NCBI GenBank assembly: GCA_903879915.1
Contig: CAIRNJ010000024.1
Span: forward strand, 1 to 49,968
DNA: 49,968 nucleotides
Reading direction: 5' to 3'
DNA from: an uncultured Elusimicrobia bacterium
GTDB taxonomy: Bacteria > Elusimicrobiota > Elusimicrobia > Elusimicrobiales > UBA9959
This document shows, piece after piece, positions 15,830 through 23,230 of this stretch. The position numbers were made by a program, and so were the translations under genes. Each line of letters opens with the position of its first letter. The first letter of the stretch is position 1. A model generated the notes under the pieces. The model saw nothing but the letters and a program-made list of their open reading frames with translations. It did no database searches and was not told where the DNA came from.

Positions 15830-16903
15830 CTATTCCCCGGCGTTGCGGTCCTTGAACAGTTTCTTGGCCGCGCGCGAGATCTTGCGCGCGCCGGCTTTGC
15901 GCTTGAGCTGCGCGGCAATGTCGGCGCGGGCCTTCTGGTACCCGGCTTCTTTTTTCAGCTTAAGGTAATTGTCGAAGCGGGCCTGGTCCAGCGCGCCGGC
16001 CTCCAGCGCGGCGCGCACCGCGCAGTCCGGTTCGGTCCCGTGGGCGCAGTTGGTGAACCGGCAGTTCAGGGCCAGGGTCTCGATCTCGTCGAAATTCTCC
16101 CTGAAGCCCGTCGGCGCGTCCCAGGCTTCGAACTCCTTCATGCCGGGGGTGTCTATGAGCAGCGCCCCGCCTTCGAGGCGCAGCAGGCGCCGGGTGGTGG
16201 TGGTGTGCACGCCTTTGGAATCGCCTTCCCGGACGGCGGCGGTCTTCTGCTGCTCCGCGCCCAGGTTGTTTATGATGGTGGATTTTCCCACGCCGGAGGA
16301 ACCGATGAAGGCCAGCGTCCGGCCTTTGGCCAGGAAAGGCACGAGCAGCTCGTAGCCGGCCATAGAGACCGAGTCCAGCACCAGCACCGTGATCCCCGCG
16401 CATTGCAGGCGGGTCTCGGCCGCCAGCCGCCCGGCTTCGGCACAGAGGTCCGCCTTGTTAAGGATCACCACGGGTTCGGCCCCGCTTTCCATCACCGCCA
16501 CCAGCAGGCGCTCCAGGCGGCGCGGGTTATAATTGCCGTCCAGGCCCTGGACGATAAAAATAGTGTCGGCGTTGGCGGCTATGGGCTGCTCGGTCCCTTC
16601 TTCCCCCGCCGTCTTGCGCGAAAGCTTGGACTTGCGTTTCAGCACCGCCATTATAGGCACCCTGTCGGCGTTCTTCCTGTCCGCCAGCAGCACCCAGTCC
16701 CCTACCACGGGCATTTCGCCGGTGGAGGCGGCGGTGTGCTTGAGCCGGCCCGAGATCGAGGCCAGCGCCGTCCCGCGCGCGTGCTCCACGCCGTAGCAGC
16801 CGCCGTACTCGGCGGTTATCCGCGCCGGCAGCTGCCGCCCGGCGGCCGCGGCGTCCAGCTGCCGCTGGAAAAAATCGTCCCAGCCCAGGTCTGCCAGTTC
16901 CAT
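15830..16903 (-). CDS. rsgA: Ribosome small-subunit-dependent GTPase A
   Basis: The 357-residue protein is a circularly permuted GTPase: an OB-fold (about 25-95), then G4 NKAD (149-152), G1 GSSGVGKST (201-209), G3 DTPG (251-254), and a C-terminal zinc motif Cys281, Cys286, His288, Cys294. RsgA acts in late 30S ribosomal subunit maturation. The ATG at 16903 is the right start; the frame stays open much further upstream through the pyruvate kinase gene, but that extension is antisense-like noise. It starts two bases after the pyruvate kinase stop, so the two are cotranscribed. The basic C-terminal tail (about 335-357) may bind rRNA. Confidence 0.95.
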   Translation of the reverse strand: MELADLGWDDFFQRQLDAAAAGRQLPARITAEYGGCYGVEHARGTALASISGRLKHTAASTGEMPVVGDWVLLADRKNADRVPIMAVLKRKSKLSRKTAGEEGTEQPIAANADTIFIVQGLDGNYNPRRLERLLVAVMESGAEPVVILNKADLCAEAGRLAAETRLQCAGITVLVLDSVSMAGYELLVPFLAKGRTLAFIGSSGVGKSTIINNLGAEQQKTAAVREGDSKGVHTTTTRRLLRLEGGALLIDTPGMKEFEAWDAPTGFRENFDEIETLALNCRFTNCAHGTEPDCAVRAALEAGALDQARFDNYLKLKKEAGYQKARADIAAQLKRKAGARKISRAAKKLFKDRNAGE

Positions 16904-16905
16904 GG

Positions 16906-17955
16906 TCAGTTCCGGGGCCGGGCGAATTCGGCGCCTTCGGCCTCGGTATACCTGATCACCTGGTTCATGGCGCGCACGGCCTGGGCCGGGTATTTGCCGG
17001 CGGCCGTCTCGGCCGAGAGCATAACGTAGTCGGTGCCGTCCAGCACCGCGTTGGCCACGTCGGACACTTCCGCGCGGGTCGGGATGGGGTTCGCTGTCAT
17101 GGACTCCAGCATCTGCGTGGCGGTGATCACCGGCTTGCCGGCCCGGTTGCACTTCTTTATGATGCGCTTCTGCAGCACGGGCACTTCCCACAGCGGGAAC
17201 ATCACGCCCATGTCGCCGCGGGCCACCATTATGCCGTCGGCGGCCTCTATGATCTCGTCGAGGTTCCTGAGGGCCTCGCGCGCCTCTATCTTGGCTATTA
17301 TCCTGCAGCCCGGCAGGCGAGGCTTCACCAGGCGGCTTACGGCCAGCACTTCGGCCTTCGAGCGCACGAAGGACTGCGCTATGAAGTCGCAGCGCAGGCT
17401 TACGCCTGTCTCTATGTCGGCGCGGTCCTCGGCGGAAAGCAGCGGGAAATCCAGGCTGGCCAGCGGTATGTTCACGCCTTTGCGTTCCTTGAGCAGCCCC
17501 CCCGCCGCCACTTCGCATTTAAGGGAGTCGCGCCCGACCGCCTTCACCTCGAGGGCGATAGTGCCGTCGTCTATGTAGACCATGTGCCCTTTCTTTATTA
17601 CCTTCAGCGAGCCCCGGTAATCGAAAGGGATGCCGCCCGCCCCGTAAGCGGCCTGCGTCAGCAGCACCGTCTGTTTTCTTTTCAGCTCCAGCGGGGCTTT
17701 AAGGCGGCCTATGCGTATGCGGTTGCCTTTAAGGTCCTGCAGCAGCGTTACATGGCGGCGCAGCTTGCGGTTAAGGCCGCGCACCAGTTCCACGCGGGCG
17801 GCGGCTTCCTCCGTAGTGCCGTGGGAAAAGTTCAGGCGCACGGCGTCCAGCCCGGCGTCGTACATCCGGCGCAGCACGGCCTGCGTGGAGCTGGCCGGGC
17901 CCAGCGTGGCGAGTATCTTCGTCCTGGGGCGGCGCAGCGCGTTGGTTTTTTGCAT
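16906..17955 (-). CDS. pyk: Pyruvate kinase lacking the C-terminal domain
   Basis: The 349-residue protein has the catalytic core of pyruvate kinase: RLNFSHG (Arg40, Asn42, Ser44), the B-domain near 75-165, Lys222 in AKIEAR, Asp248 in RGDMG, and the ATQMLESM (279-286) and [12 protein letters not shown] (312-323) segments. It makes pyruvate and ATP from phosphoenolpyruvate. Typical enzymes are about 470-480 residues; this one ends right after the A domain ([10 protein letters not shown]), so the C domain that carries allosteric sites and much of the tetramer interface is absent. No frameshift remnant is seen downstream, where rsgA starts at once. The ATG at 17955 is preferred; a TTG at 18006 is possible. 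No clear SD. Confidence 0.92.
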   Translation of the reverse strand: MQKTNALRRPRTKILATLGPASSTQAVLRRMYDAGLDAVRLNFSHGTTEEAAARVELVRGLNRKLRRHVTLLQDLKGNRIRIGRLKAPLELKRKQTVLLTQAAYGAGGIPFDYRGSLKVIKKGHMVYIDDGTIALEVKAVGRDSLKCEVAAGGLLKERKGVNIPLASLDFPLLSAEDRADIETGVSLRCDFIAQSFVRSKAEVLAVSRLVKPRLPGCRIIAKIEAREALRNLDEIIEAADGIMVARGDMGVMFPLWEVPVLQKRIIKKCNRAGKPVITATQMLESMTANPIPTRAEVSDVANAVLDGTDYVMLSAETAAGKYPAQAVRAMNQVIRYTEAEGAEFARPRN

Positions 17956-18038
17956 AGGTTTATTGAACGGACAAGGAAAAAGCCGCCCTAAGCGGGAGCT
18001 GGACAAAACTCCACGAAAGACGGCTTGTCCCCGCCGGC

Positions 18039-18058
18039 CCCCCGCTTTCAGGCGGGGG
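18039..18058. repeat. GC hairpin between pgi and pyk
   Basis: CCCCCGC (18039-18045) pairs with GCGGGGG (18052-18058) around a six-base loop, in the 133-base gap between the pgi stop and pyk start. There is no T-run on the minus strand, so it is at most an attenuator or mRNA processing/stability element. Confidence 0.4.
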
Positions 18059-18088
18059 CGCGGACGGGGGCTTCTAAGTCAGGCCGCG

Positions 18089-18424
18089 TCAGGCCGCTTT
18101 GCAGCGGCGGCGCTTCGAAATAAGATATTCGCCGTTGGGCTTGTGCATGCGCGCCACGAGCTGGTGCGTCCCCGCCGGGAAATTCGTCCAGTCGAACCAC
18201 CAGTAGCCTACCGCGTGGCGGCAGGGCTGCCAGGGCTGGTCGTTGATGGAGATATCCACTCCCGTGCAGCAGCTGGTCCCGATGCGCACCGCGTAAGTGG
18301 TGCCGGTGGTTACGTTCTCCAGGTTCCTGGGATGGTCTACGACCACGTACTCTTCGGTAGTGGTGAGCTTGGTCTTCGCCGTCTTGCTGGTGGTGGTGGT
18401 CTTTTTAACCGCTATTTTAGGCAT
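18089..18424 (-). CDS. Nested small Ig-like/carbohydrate-binding-like protein from an internal start
   Basis: Inside the 3' end of the pgi frame, GGAGG followed by eight bases precedes the ATG at 18424, which opens a 111-residue product in the same frame. It begins with a Lys/Thr-rich, histone-tail-like stretch (3-25) and continues with a compact beta domain marked by EYVVVDHP, YAVRIGTS, WQPCRHAVGYWWFDWTNF and THQLVARM. I recall similar small stand-alone proteins in Elusimicrobiota-like genomes, which suggests this one arose by loss of the pgi stop codon or is still made separately. Function unknown; the fold resembles small Ig-like or sugar-binding domains. The protein has no signal peptide. 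Confidence 0.6.
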   Translation of the reverse strand: MPKIAVKKTTTTSKTAKTKLTTTEEYVVVDHPRNLENVTTGTTYAVRIGTSCCTGVDISINDQPWQPCRHAVGYWWFDWTNFPAGTHQLVARMHKPNGEYLISKRRRCKAA

Positions 18425-20188
18425 TTCTCTCTCCTCCGCTGTTTTTGCCTCCGCCTGCGGTTCCCCGCCGGGGCGGCCTACCTTCGCTATCCTCTCGCTT
18501 AAATAAGCCAGGGACCTGTCCAAGGGGTGTTTAAGGTGCAGCCTTAAAATGCGCCTGTTCTTTGCGTCCAGGGCTTCGAAATCGCCCAACGCTTGCGCCG
18601 TTTCCAGCTGCCAGAAGGTATATTTTTCCCCTGGTATCATTATATCTTTTTCGGCCTGGTTGGTCAAGATAAGGAAGAGGGCGTTGTCGGGCCCGCCCTT
18701 ATGCAATTGGCCCGAGGAATGCAGGTAGCGCGGGCCGTAGGCCAGCGTGCAGGCCGAGGAGGTATAGACCGTAAGCGCGGCGCGCAGTTTTTTCAGGCCT
18801 TCTTCCACCAGCGGCGCGTTGGGCAGGTAGGCCAGCAGACCTATATATTCCTTTTCCTTCAGCCCGGAGAAGACGGTCCAGAAAACGTCGTCGTAGCTCT
18901 TGATCTCCGCGCCGCCGGTTTTCAGGGCCTTCGAGGCGAAGACCGCCACCCTGTTCGTGGAAAAATCCGGCCTGGGGCCCTTCGCCCTGCCGCCGGCGCG
19001 GTACTGCTTGAGCGCCTCCAGCGTCAGGGCTTTGGCGGCCTGTACGTCGGGCTGGTCGAAGGGGTTTATCCCCAGCGCCGCGCCCGCCGCGGCGGTGGCC
19101 ACTTCCCAGCGGAAGAATTCCGCGCCCAGGCCGCTGGCGTCGGCGGCCGTTATGGTGTAGACCGGGTGGCCGGCGGCCGACAGCCGGGAAAGCCCGGCGT
19201 CGCAGGCCGCGTCGGGCCCGAGGGCGGTGCGCACGAAAAAACGGTCCGCCTGGTATTTGTCGGGGTCCATCAGCGGCTCCTGACAGACCGGGACCACGCC
19301 TTTGCCTTCCTTGCCGGTGCTTTCGGCCACCAGCTGCTCCACCCAGAGGCCGAGGTCCCTGAACTTCTCCGGCATCACCAGCGTAAGCTTGTCGCGGCCG
19401 GCGCCCGCCTGCGCGGCTATCAGGGCGCCCAGCAGCGCGCCGGGGTTGTCCTCTATGCGCGGCGCCCTGCAGCGCTCGGCCATTTGCGCCGCGCTCTCCA
19501 GGAGCTTGCGCACGTCCGCGCCGCACAGGGCCGCCGGCACCAGGCCGAAATAGGACAGCGCCGAGAAGCGGCCGCCCACGTCGGACGGGTTCAGGAAGGT
19601 CCGCAGGAAATTCTTTTCCCTGGCCAGTTTTTCCAGGCCCGTGCCCGCGTCGGTTATGGCTATGAAATTCTCGCCCGGCCTTTTTACTCCGGCTTTCTTG
19701 AGCAGCCCCCAGAAGTATTTGAACTGGCTGGAGGGCTCGATGGTGCCGCCCGATTTGCTGGCGAAAATGAACAGGGTGCGCTTCAGGTCCAGCAGGGAGT
19801 TCACCGCGCTTATCCAGGCGGGGTCGGTGGTGTCCAGCACGTGCAGGCGCGGGTATTTGGGGTTCTGGAAGACGCTCTTCAGCACTTCAGGGGCCAGGCT
19901 CGAGCCGCCCATGCCCAGCAGTACGGCGTGGGTGAAGCCGTCGGCCCGCACGCTTTCGGCGAAGGCGGTAATCTCCGCCGCCTCGGCCAGCATTTTCGCG
20001 GGAAGGTCCAGCCAGCCCAGCGCGCCGGAGATCTGCTTTTTAGCGGCCGGGTCCGTTGTCCAGAGCCCGGCGTCCTTTTTCCAAAGTCGCGCGGCGAAGT
20101 TCAGCCCGGAAAGTTTTTCCGCCGGACCGGCGCAAAGCCCCGCCCGCGCCGGTGCTGCCGCCGCGGCGGGCTCGTTCGGAATGCTCAT
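18089..20188 (-). CDS. pgi: Glucose-6-phosphate isomerase fused to a small C-terminal domain
   Basis: The 699-codon frame has a phosphosugar isomerase of the transaldolase/PGI-related type at residues about 1-560: LLGMGGSSLAPEVL (89-102), SKSGGTIEPSSQF and the NPFDQPDVQAAK segment. It interconverts glucose-6-phosphate and fructose-6-phosphate. From residue 589 a separate about 110-residue domain follows (Lys/Thr-rich linker, then YVVVDHP and VGYWWFDWTNF), preceded in frame by GGAGG and an ATG. The product is therefore a fusion, or two proteins are made from one frame. The ATG at 20188 shares a base with the rpiB stop, with a GGGG-type SD just before it. Confidence 0.9.
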   Translation of the reverse strand: MSIPNEPAAAAAPARAGLCAGPAEKLSGLNFAARLWKKDAGLWTTDPAAKKQISGALGWLDLPAKMLAEAAEITAFAESVRADGFTHAVLLGMGGSSLAPEVLKSVFQNPKYPRLHVLDTTDPAWISAVNSLLDLKRTLFIFASKSGGTIEPSSQFKYFWGLLKKAGVKRPGENFIAITDAGTGLEKLAREKNFLRTFLNPSDVGGRFSALSYFGLVPAALCGADVRKLLESAAQMAERCRAPRIEDNPGALLGALIAAQAGAGRDKLTLVMPEKFRDLGLWVEQLVAESTGKEGKGVVPVCQEPLMDPDKYQADRFFVRTALGPDAACDAGLSRLSAAGHPVYTITAADASGLGAEFFRWEVATAAAGAALGINPFDQPDVQAAKALTLEALKQYRAGGRAKGPRPDFSTNRVAVFASKALKTGGAEIKSYDDVFWTVFSGLKEKEYIGLLAYLPNAPLVEEGLKKLRAALTVYTSSACTLAYGPRYLHSSGQLHKGGPDNALFLILTNQAEKDIMIPGEKYTFWQLETAQALGDFEALDAKNRRILRLHLKHPLDRSLAYLSERIAKVGRPGGEPQAEAKTAEEREMPKIAVKKTTTTSKTAKTKLTTTEEYVVVDHPRNLENVTTGTTYAVRIGTSCCTGVDISINDQPWQPCRHAVGYWWFDWTNFPAGTHQLVARMHKPNGEYLISKRRRCKAA

Positions 20189-20637
20189 TATTCCCCCTTT
20201 TCCAGCTTCTCTATTTTGTCCAGGCGCTTTTGATGGCGCTCTTCCCCCGAAAACCTGGCCGCCGCGAAAGCTCCGGCTATTTCAAAGGCCAGCGCGGAGC
20301 CGATGATGCGCGCCCCGAGGCAGAGTATGTTTATATCGTCGTGCTCCACGCCCTGGTGGGCGGAGTAGGTGTCGTGGCAGAGGCCGGCGCGGATGCCGCG
20401 TATCTTGTTGGCCGCCACGCAGGCGCCCACGCCCGAGCCGCACACCACGATGGCGCGCTGGGCGGCGCCGGAAAGCACCGCCCCGGCGGCCTTGGCCGCG
20501 AAGTCCGGGTAATCCACCGGGCGGTCCGGGGAGTCGGTGCCCAGGTCGGCGGTTTCATAGCCCAGGGTTTTAAGATGGGCCAGCAGCGCCGCCTTGAGAT
20601 GGAAGCCCGCGTGGTCGCTGGCGAGAGCAATTTTCAT
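20188..20637 (-). CDS. rpiB: Ribose-5-phosphate isomerase B
   Basis: The 149-residue protein is a typical RpiB/LacAB sugar-phosphate isomerase: ASDHAGF at 6-12, the catalytic Cys66 in VCGSGVGACVAANK, and His99 in HQGVEHDDIN. It interconverts ribose-5-phosphate and ribulose-5-phosphate. Its ATG overlaps the batE stop (ATGA) and its stop overlaps the pgi start, so it is translationally coupled on both sides and ties the Bat operon to sugar-phosphate metabolism. Confidence 0.96.
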   Translation of the reverse strand: MKIALASDHAGFHLKAALLAHLKTLGYETADLGTDSPDRPVDYPDFAAKAAGAVLSGAAQRAIVVCGSGVGACVAANKIRGIRAGLCHDTYSAHQGVEHDDINILCLGARIIGSALAFEIAGAFAAARFSGEERHQKRLDKIEKLEKGE

Positions 20638-21380
20638 ATTTTCTCCACTTCGGTCCTGAGCGCCCAGCCTTTCACGCCTTCCTTGGGCAGCCCTATTTCG
20701 TAATATTCTTCGTCGGCGGAATCCAGCACCTTTACCAGCAGGCCTTCCGGGGCCGAGGCGCAGGCCTTGAAATTATTGCCGGGGCCGCTGAGCAGCCTGG
20801 TGCCGCCGGCTTTGGTCACCACGCCCCCGGAGGCGAAAGGCGAGTTCTGCCTGGCGCCCAGCCAGGCGAAGGAGCCCAGCGACAGCGCGCCTATCAGCAC
20901 CGCCGCCCGGGCCGCGGCCGCCCCGGCGGGCATGCCGTCGAGCAGGAAGCCGGCGGCGCCGGCCAGGCACGCCAGCCAGAACAGGCAGATGGCCAGGGCC
21001 TTTATCTCGATGTCGGACATCAGGTAGTACACGTAATGCAGCGCGCGCGGCAGGCCTTCCGGCACCAGCGTCTGCCCCGTCTGGCGCAGCGCGAACTCCA
21101 GGTTGAAGCGGATGTTGGGGTTGCGGGGGTCCAGGCGGAAAGCTTTGGCGTAGCTGAAGACGGCCGGGCCCATGCGGTTAAGGCGGAACAGGGCGTTGCC
21201 CGCGTTGTACCAGCCCCAGGGGTTGGCCGGTTCGGCCGCGGTTATCCTGGAGTAGCCCTCCAGCGCGTCCTCGAAGCGGTCGCTCTTGTAAAGGTCGTTG
21301 AGCTCGGCCAGCTCGCCGCGGTCGAAGGCGGCGGCCCAGGGCACGGGGAGCAGCAGCAGCAGCAGCAGCAGTTTTTTCAT
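20634..21380 (-). CDS. batE: BatE-like TPR/SH3 membrane protein
   Basis: The 248-residue protein has a signal peptide with an eight-Leu core (MKKLLLLLLLLP), a TPR pair (about 20-110, AELNDLYKSDRFEDALEGYS and NPWGWYNAGNALFRLNR), two hydrophobic segments (about 118-165) and a C-terminal bacterial SH3-like domain (about 185-248). That matches BatE of the aerotolerance operons. The ATG at 21380 overlaps the batD stop (ATGA) and AGGGGG lies eight bases upstream; a longer upstream frame is spurious. The Leu run is encoded by seven CTG triplets in a row. Confidence 0.88.
   Translation of the reverse strand: MKKLLLLLLLLPVPWAAAFDRGELAELNDLYKSDRFEDALEGYSRITAAEPANPWGWYNAGNALFRLNRMGPAVFSYAKAFRLDPRNPNIRFNLEFALRQTGQTLVPEGLPRALHYVYYLMSDIEIKALAICLFWLACLAGAAGFLLDGMPAGAAAARAAVLIGALSLGSFAWLGARQNSPFASGGVVTKAGGTRLLSGPGNNFKACASAPEGLLVKVLDSADEEYYEIGLPKEGVKGWALRTEVEKI
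21349..21371. repeat. CAG/CTG trinucleotide run in the batE signal peptide
   Basis: Seven and two-thirds copies of AGC on the plus strand encode the Leu core of the signal peptide. Copy change would shorten or lengthen the hydrophobic core in frame. Confidence 0.6.
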
Positions 21381-23230
21381 CGGCGCGGCCCCCTGAGTTC
21401 TTTTTCCAGCTGCGCGATCAGCAGGGAATATTTTTTCAAAAGATCGCCGGCGCCCTCGGGCTCGGCCGCCGACGGCGCGAAGTGGCGCAGCTCCAGCGCG
21501 GTCCAGAGTTCGCGGATCTCCTCCAGCGCGCGCTCGCTGGCGCCGGGGAAGCGCGCCTTTATCAGCTCGGAGGCCTTGCGGATGGTGAGGGCGCTCACTT
21601 TTACGCCGCACTTGTCGGAGAGGTAGGCCATGAAGGAGTCGTACAGCAGCGACACCGCCTCGACGGTCTTGCCGGCCTTTATCAGGGTCTCGGTCCTGTC
21701 TATGGCGCCCTCCGCCAGGCTTTTGGCGCGGCGGAACCTGAACAGCAGCGGGTTGGCGGATTTAAAGCGGTTGAAGCGGGACAGCCAGAAAGTGGCCAGC
21801 ATCAGCACGGCGGGGAAAGCGTGCAGCCACAGCGGCAGGGCGGCTATGCCGTCGGCCGAGTCGGCCAGGAAGCCGGCGCGGGGCTTGTCGCTCACGTAAC
21901 GGATGTCGGAGGCGGTCACCTTCGGGGAGGAGGCGGCCTGGCCGTTGAAATAGACGCTCTTCGCTTCCTGCTCCCCTTTCTGCACGCTGATGGTGACCGG
22001 GGAGCTCTGCAGCTGCCGGTACTGGCCGGCGCGCGGCTCGAAGAAAACGAAGCTGACTGGCGGCACGGTCTTCCTGCCGGCCGCGCGCGGCACGAGGATG
22101 TAGGTGAAGGTTTTTTTGCCCCCGATCACGTCGCCGTCCTTTTTAATGTCGAGGGAGCTCATGGTGTCGAACACCTTAAAATCCTGCAGCTCGGGCAGCC
22201 TGGGGGCGGTGACGGCCTTCAGGTTGCCGGAGCCCGCCACGGTTATGGAAAAGTTAACGGCTTCGCCCGCTTTGGCCTCAGGCCGATCGGCGGCGGCGGC
22301 CACGGTATAATTGCCCACGGCGCCCGAGAACCCGTCCGGGGCGCCGGCGGGCAGCGGCTTTATCTCGAGCGCTATGGCGTCGCTGGAAAATTCCTTGCTC
22401 TGGCCCTGCGCGGTGCTCATCGACATGAACTTCTGGAAAAAGTTGGGGTCGAAAGGGTCCAGCACTTCGTTGGTGGGGATCTGCACCACCACCGAGGCGG
22501 CCTTGATCTCGGCCGGGCCCGGCGTAAGGGCGAACATGGCCGTTTTTATTTCGCTGTAGGAGAACCGCTCGCCGCCGATGTCCGTCTCTCCGGAGCGCAC
22601 GGGGGGCAGGTCCTCGGGGATCAGGTTCTTCAGCACCGGCTGCATGTACTGCGGGTTGGAGGTGAGCGGCACGGAGGTGTAGAACTTCACGCTCAGGTTT
22701 ATCTGCTCGCCCGGGTAGGCCGCTTTCCTGTCCGTTTCGGCTTTAAGGAAGATCTGCCCGTCGGCGCGCGCGCCGGCGGAAGGCTGGCGGGCGGAACGGC
22801 CCTGCTGCGCGTGCCGCGGCCCGGCCGCCCTGGCCGCCGGGGCGGCCTTGGTGACGCTGATCTCTATCTCCGGGGTGGCGGCCAGCTCACGGCCGTTGGA
22901 GATGGAGATGGACGGGATCTTCTGCACGCCGAGAAAACGCGGGGTGAGGATATAGGTGAACGAGACCGAGGTGGTGATCTTGCCGTTTATTATGGAGATG
23001 CTCTGGCTGCGCCCCGACGAGTAGACGTTGAAGTTCTGCATGTTCGGGATCTTGGGCTCGGGCACGGTGGCCGAATCCCCCGCCACCTGCAGCGTCAGGT
23101 AAAGGTTCCCGTTTATCTCCACGGAGGTGCGGTCGGTCTCGGCCGTGATGGAGAGCGTGGCCGCGGCCGGCCTCGGCAGCAGGGCCAGCGCCAGCGCGAG
23201 CGGCAGGACCGGTTTAAAAAAGCGCGTCAC
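21377..23230 (-). CDS. batD: BatD-family exported protein
   Basis: The 617-residue protein has a signal peptide (1-24) and tandem beta-rich domains, each with the BatD pattern (VEINGNLYLTLQVAGDSATV, about 38-57; PGEQINLSVKFYTSVPLTSN, about 172-191; AGEAVNFSITVAGSGNLKAV, about 325-344), then a hydrophobic segment (near 475-492) and a cytoplasmic helical tail. BatD belongs to the MoxR/VWA Bat operons linked to envelope or oxidative stress. The GTG start at 23230 has GGAGG close upstream and overlaps the preceding stop (GTGA). Confidence 0.9.
   Translation of the reverse strand: MTRFFKPVLPLALALALLPRPAAATLSITAETDRTSVEINGNLYLTLQVAGDSATVPEPKIPNMQNFNVYSSGRSQSISIINGKITTSVSFTYILTPRFLGVQKIPSISISNGRELAATPEIEISVTKAAPAARAAGPRHAQQGRSARQPSAGARADGQIFLKAETDRKAAYPGEQINLSVKFYTSVPLTSNPQYMQPVLKNLIPEDLPPVRSGETDIGGERFSYSEIKTAMFALTPGPAEIKAASVVVQIPTNEVLDPFDPNFFQKFMSMSTAQGQSKEFSSDAIALEIKPLPAGAPDGFSGAVGNYTVAAAADRPEAKAGEAVNFSITVAGSGNLKAVTAPRLPELQDFKVFDTMSSLDIKKDGDVIGGKKTFTYILVPRAAGRKTVPPVSFVFFEPRAGQYRQLQSSPVTISVQKGEQEAKSVYFNGQAASSPKVTASDIRYVSDKPRAGFLADSADGIAALPLWLHAFPAVLMLATFWLSRFNRFKSANPLLFRFRRAKSLAEGAIDRTETLIKAGKTVEAVSLLYDSFMAYLSDKCGVKVSALTIRKASELIKARFPGASERALEEIRELWTALELRHFAPSAAEPEGAGDLLKKYSLLIAQLEKELRGPRR

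Noticed and set aside
16904..17518. Upstream extension of the rsgA frame
   Set aside because: It runs within the pyruvate kinase gene in another frame; RsgA family length and the ATG at 16903 fit the shorter form.
18593..20233. Long plus-strand open frame opposite pgi
   Set aside because: Same high-GC shadow effect; no domain or plausible start, while pgi motifs are clear on the other strand.
21381..21611. Upstream extension of the batE frame
   Set aside because: It lies inside the batD gene; the signal peptide begins at the ATG at 21380.
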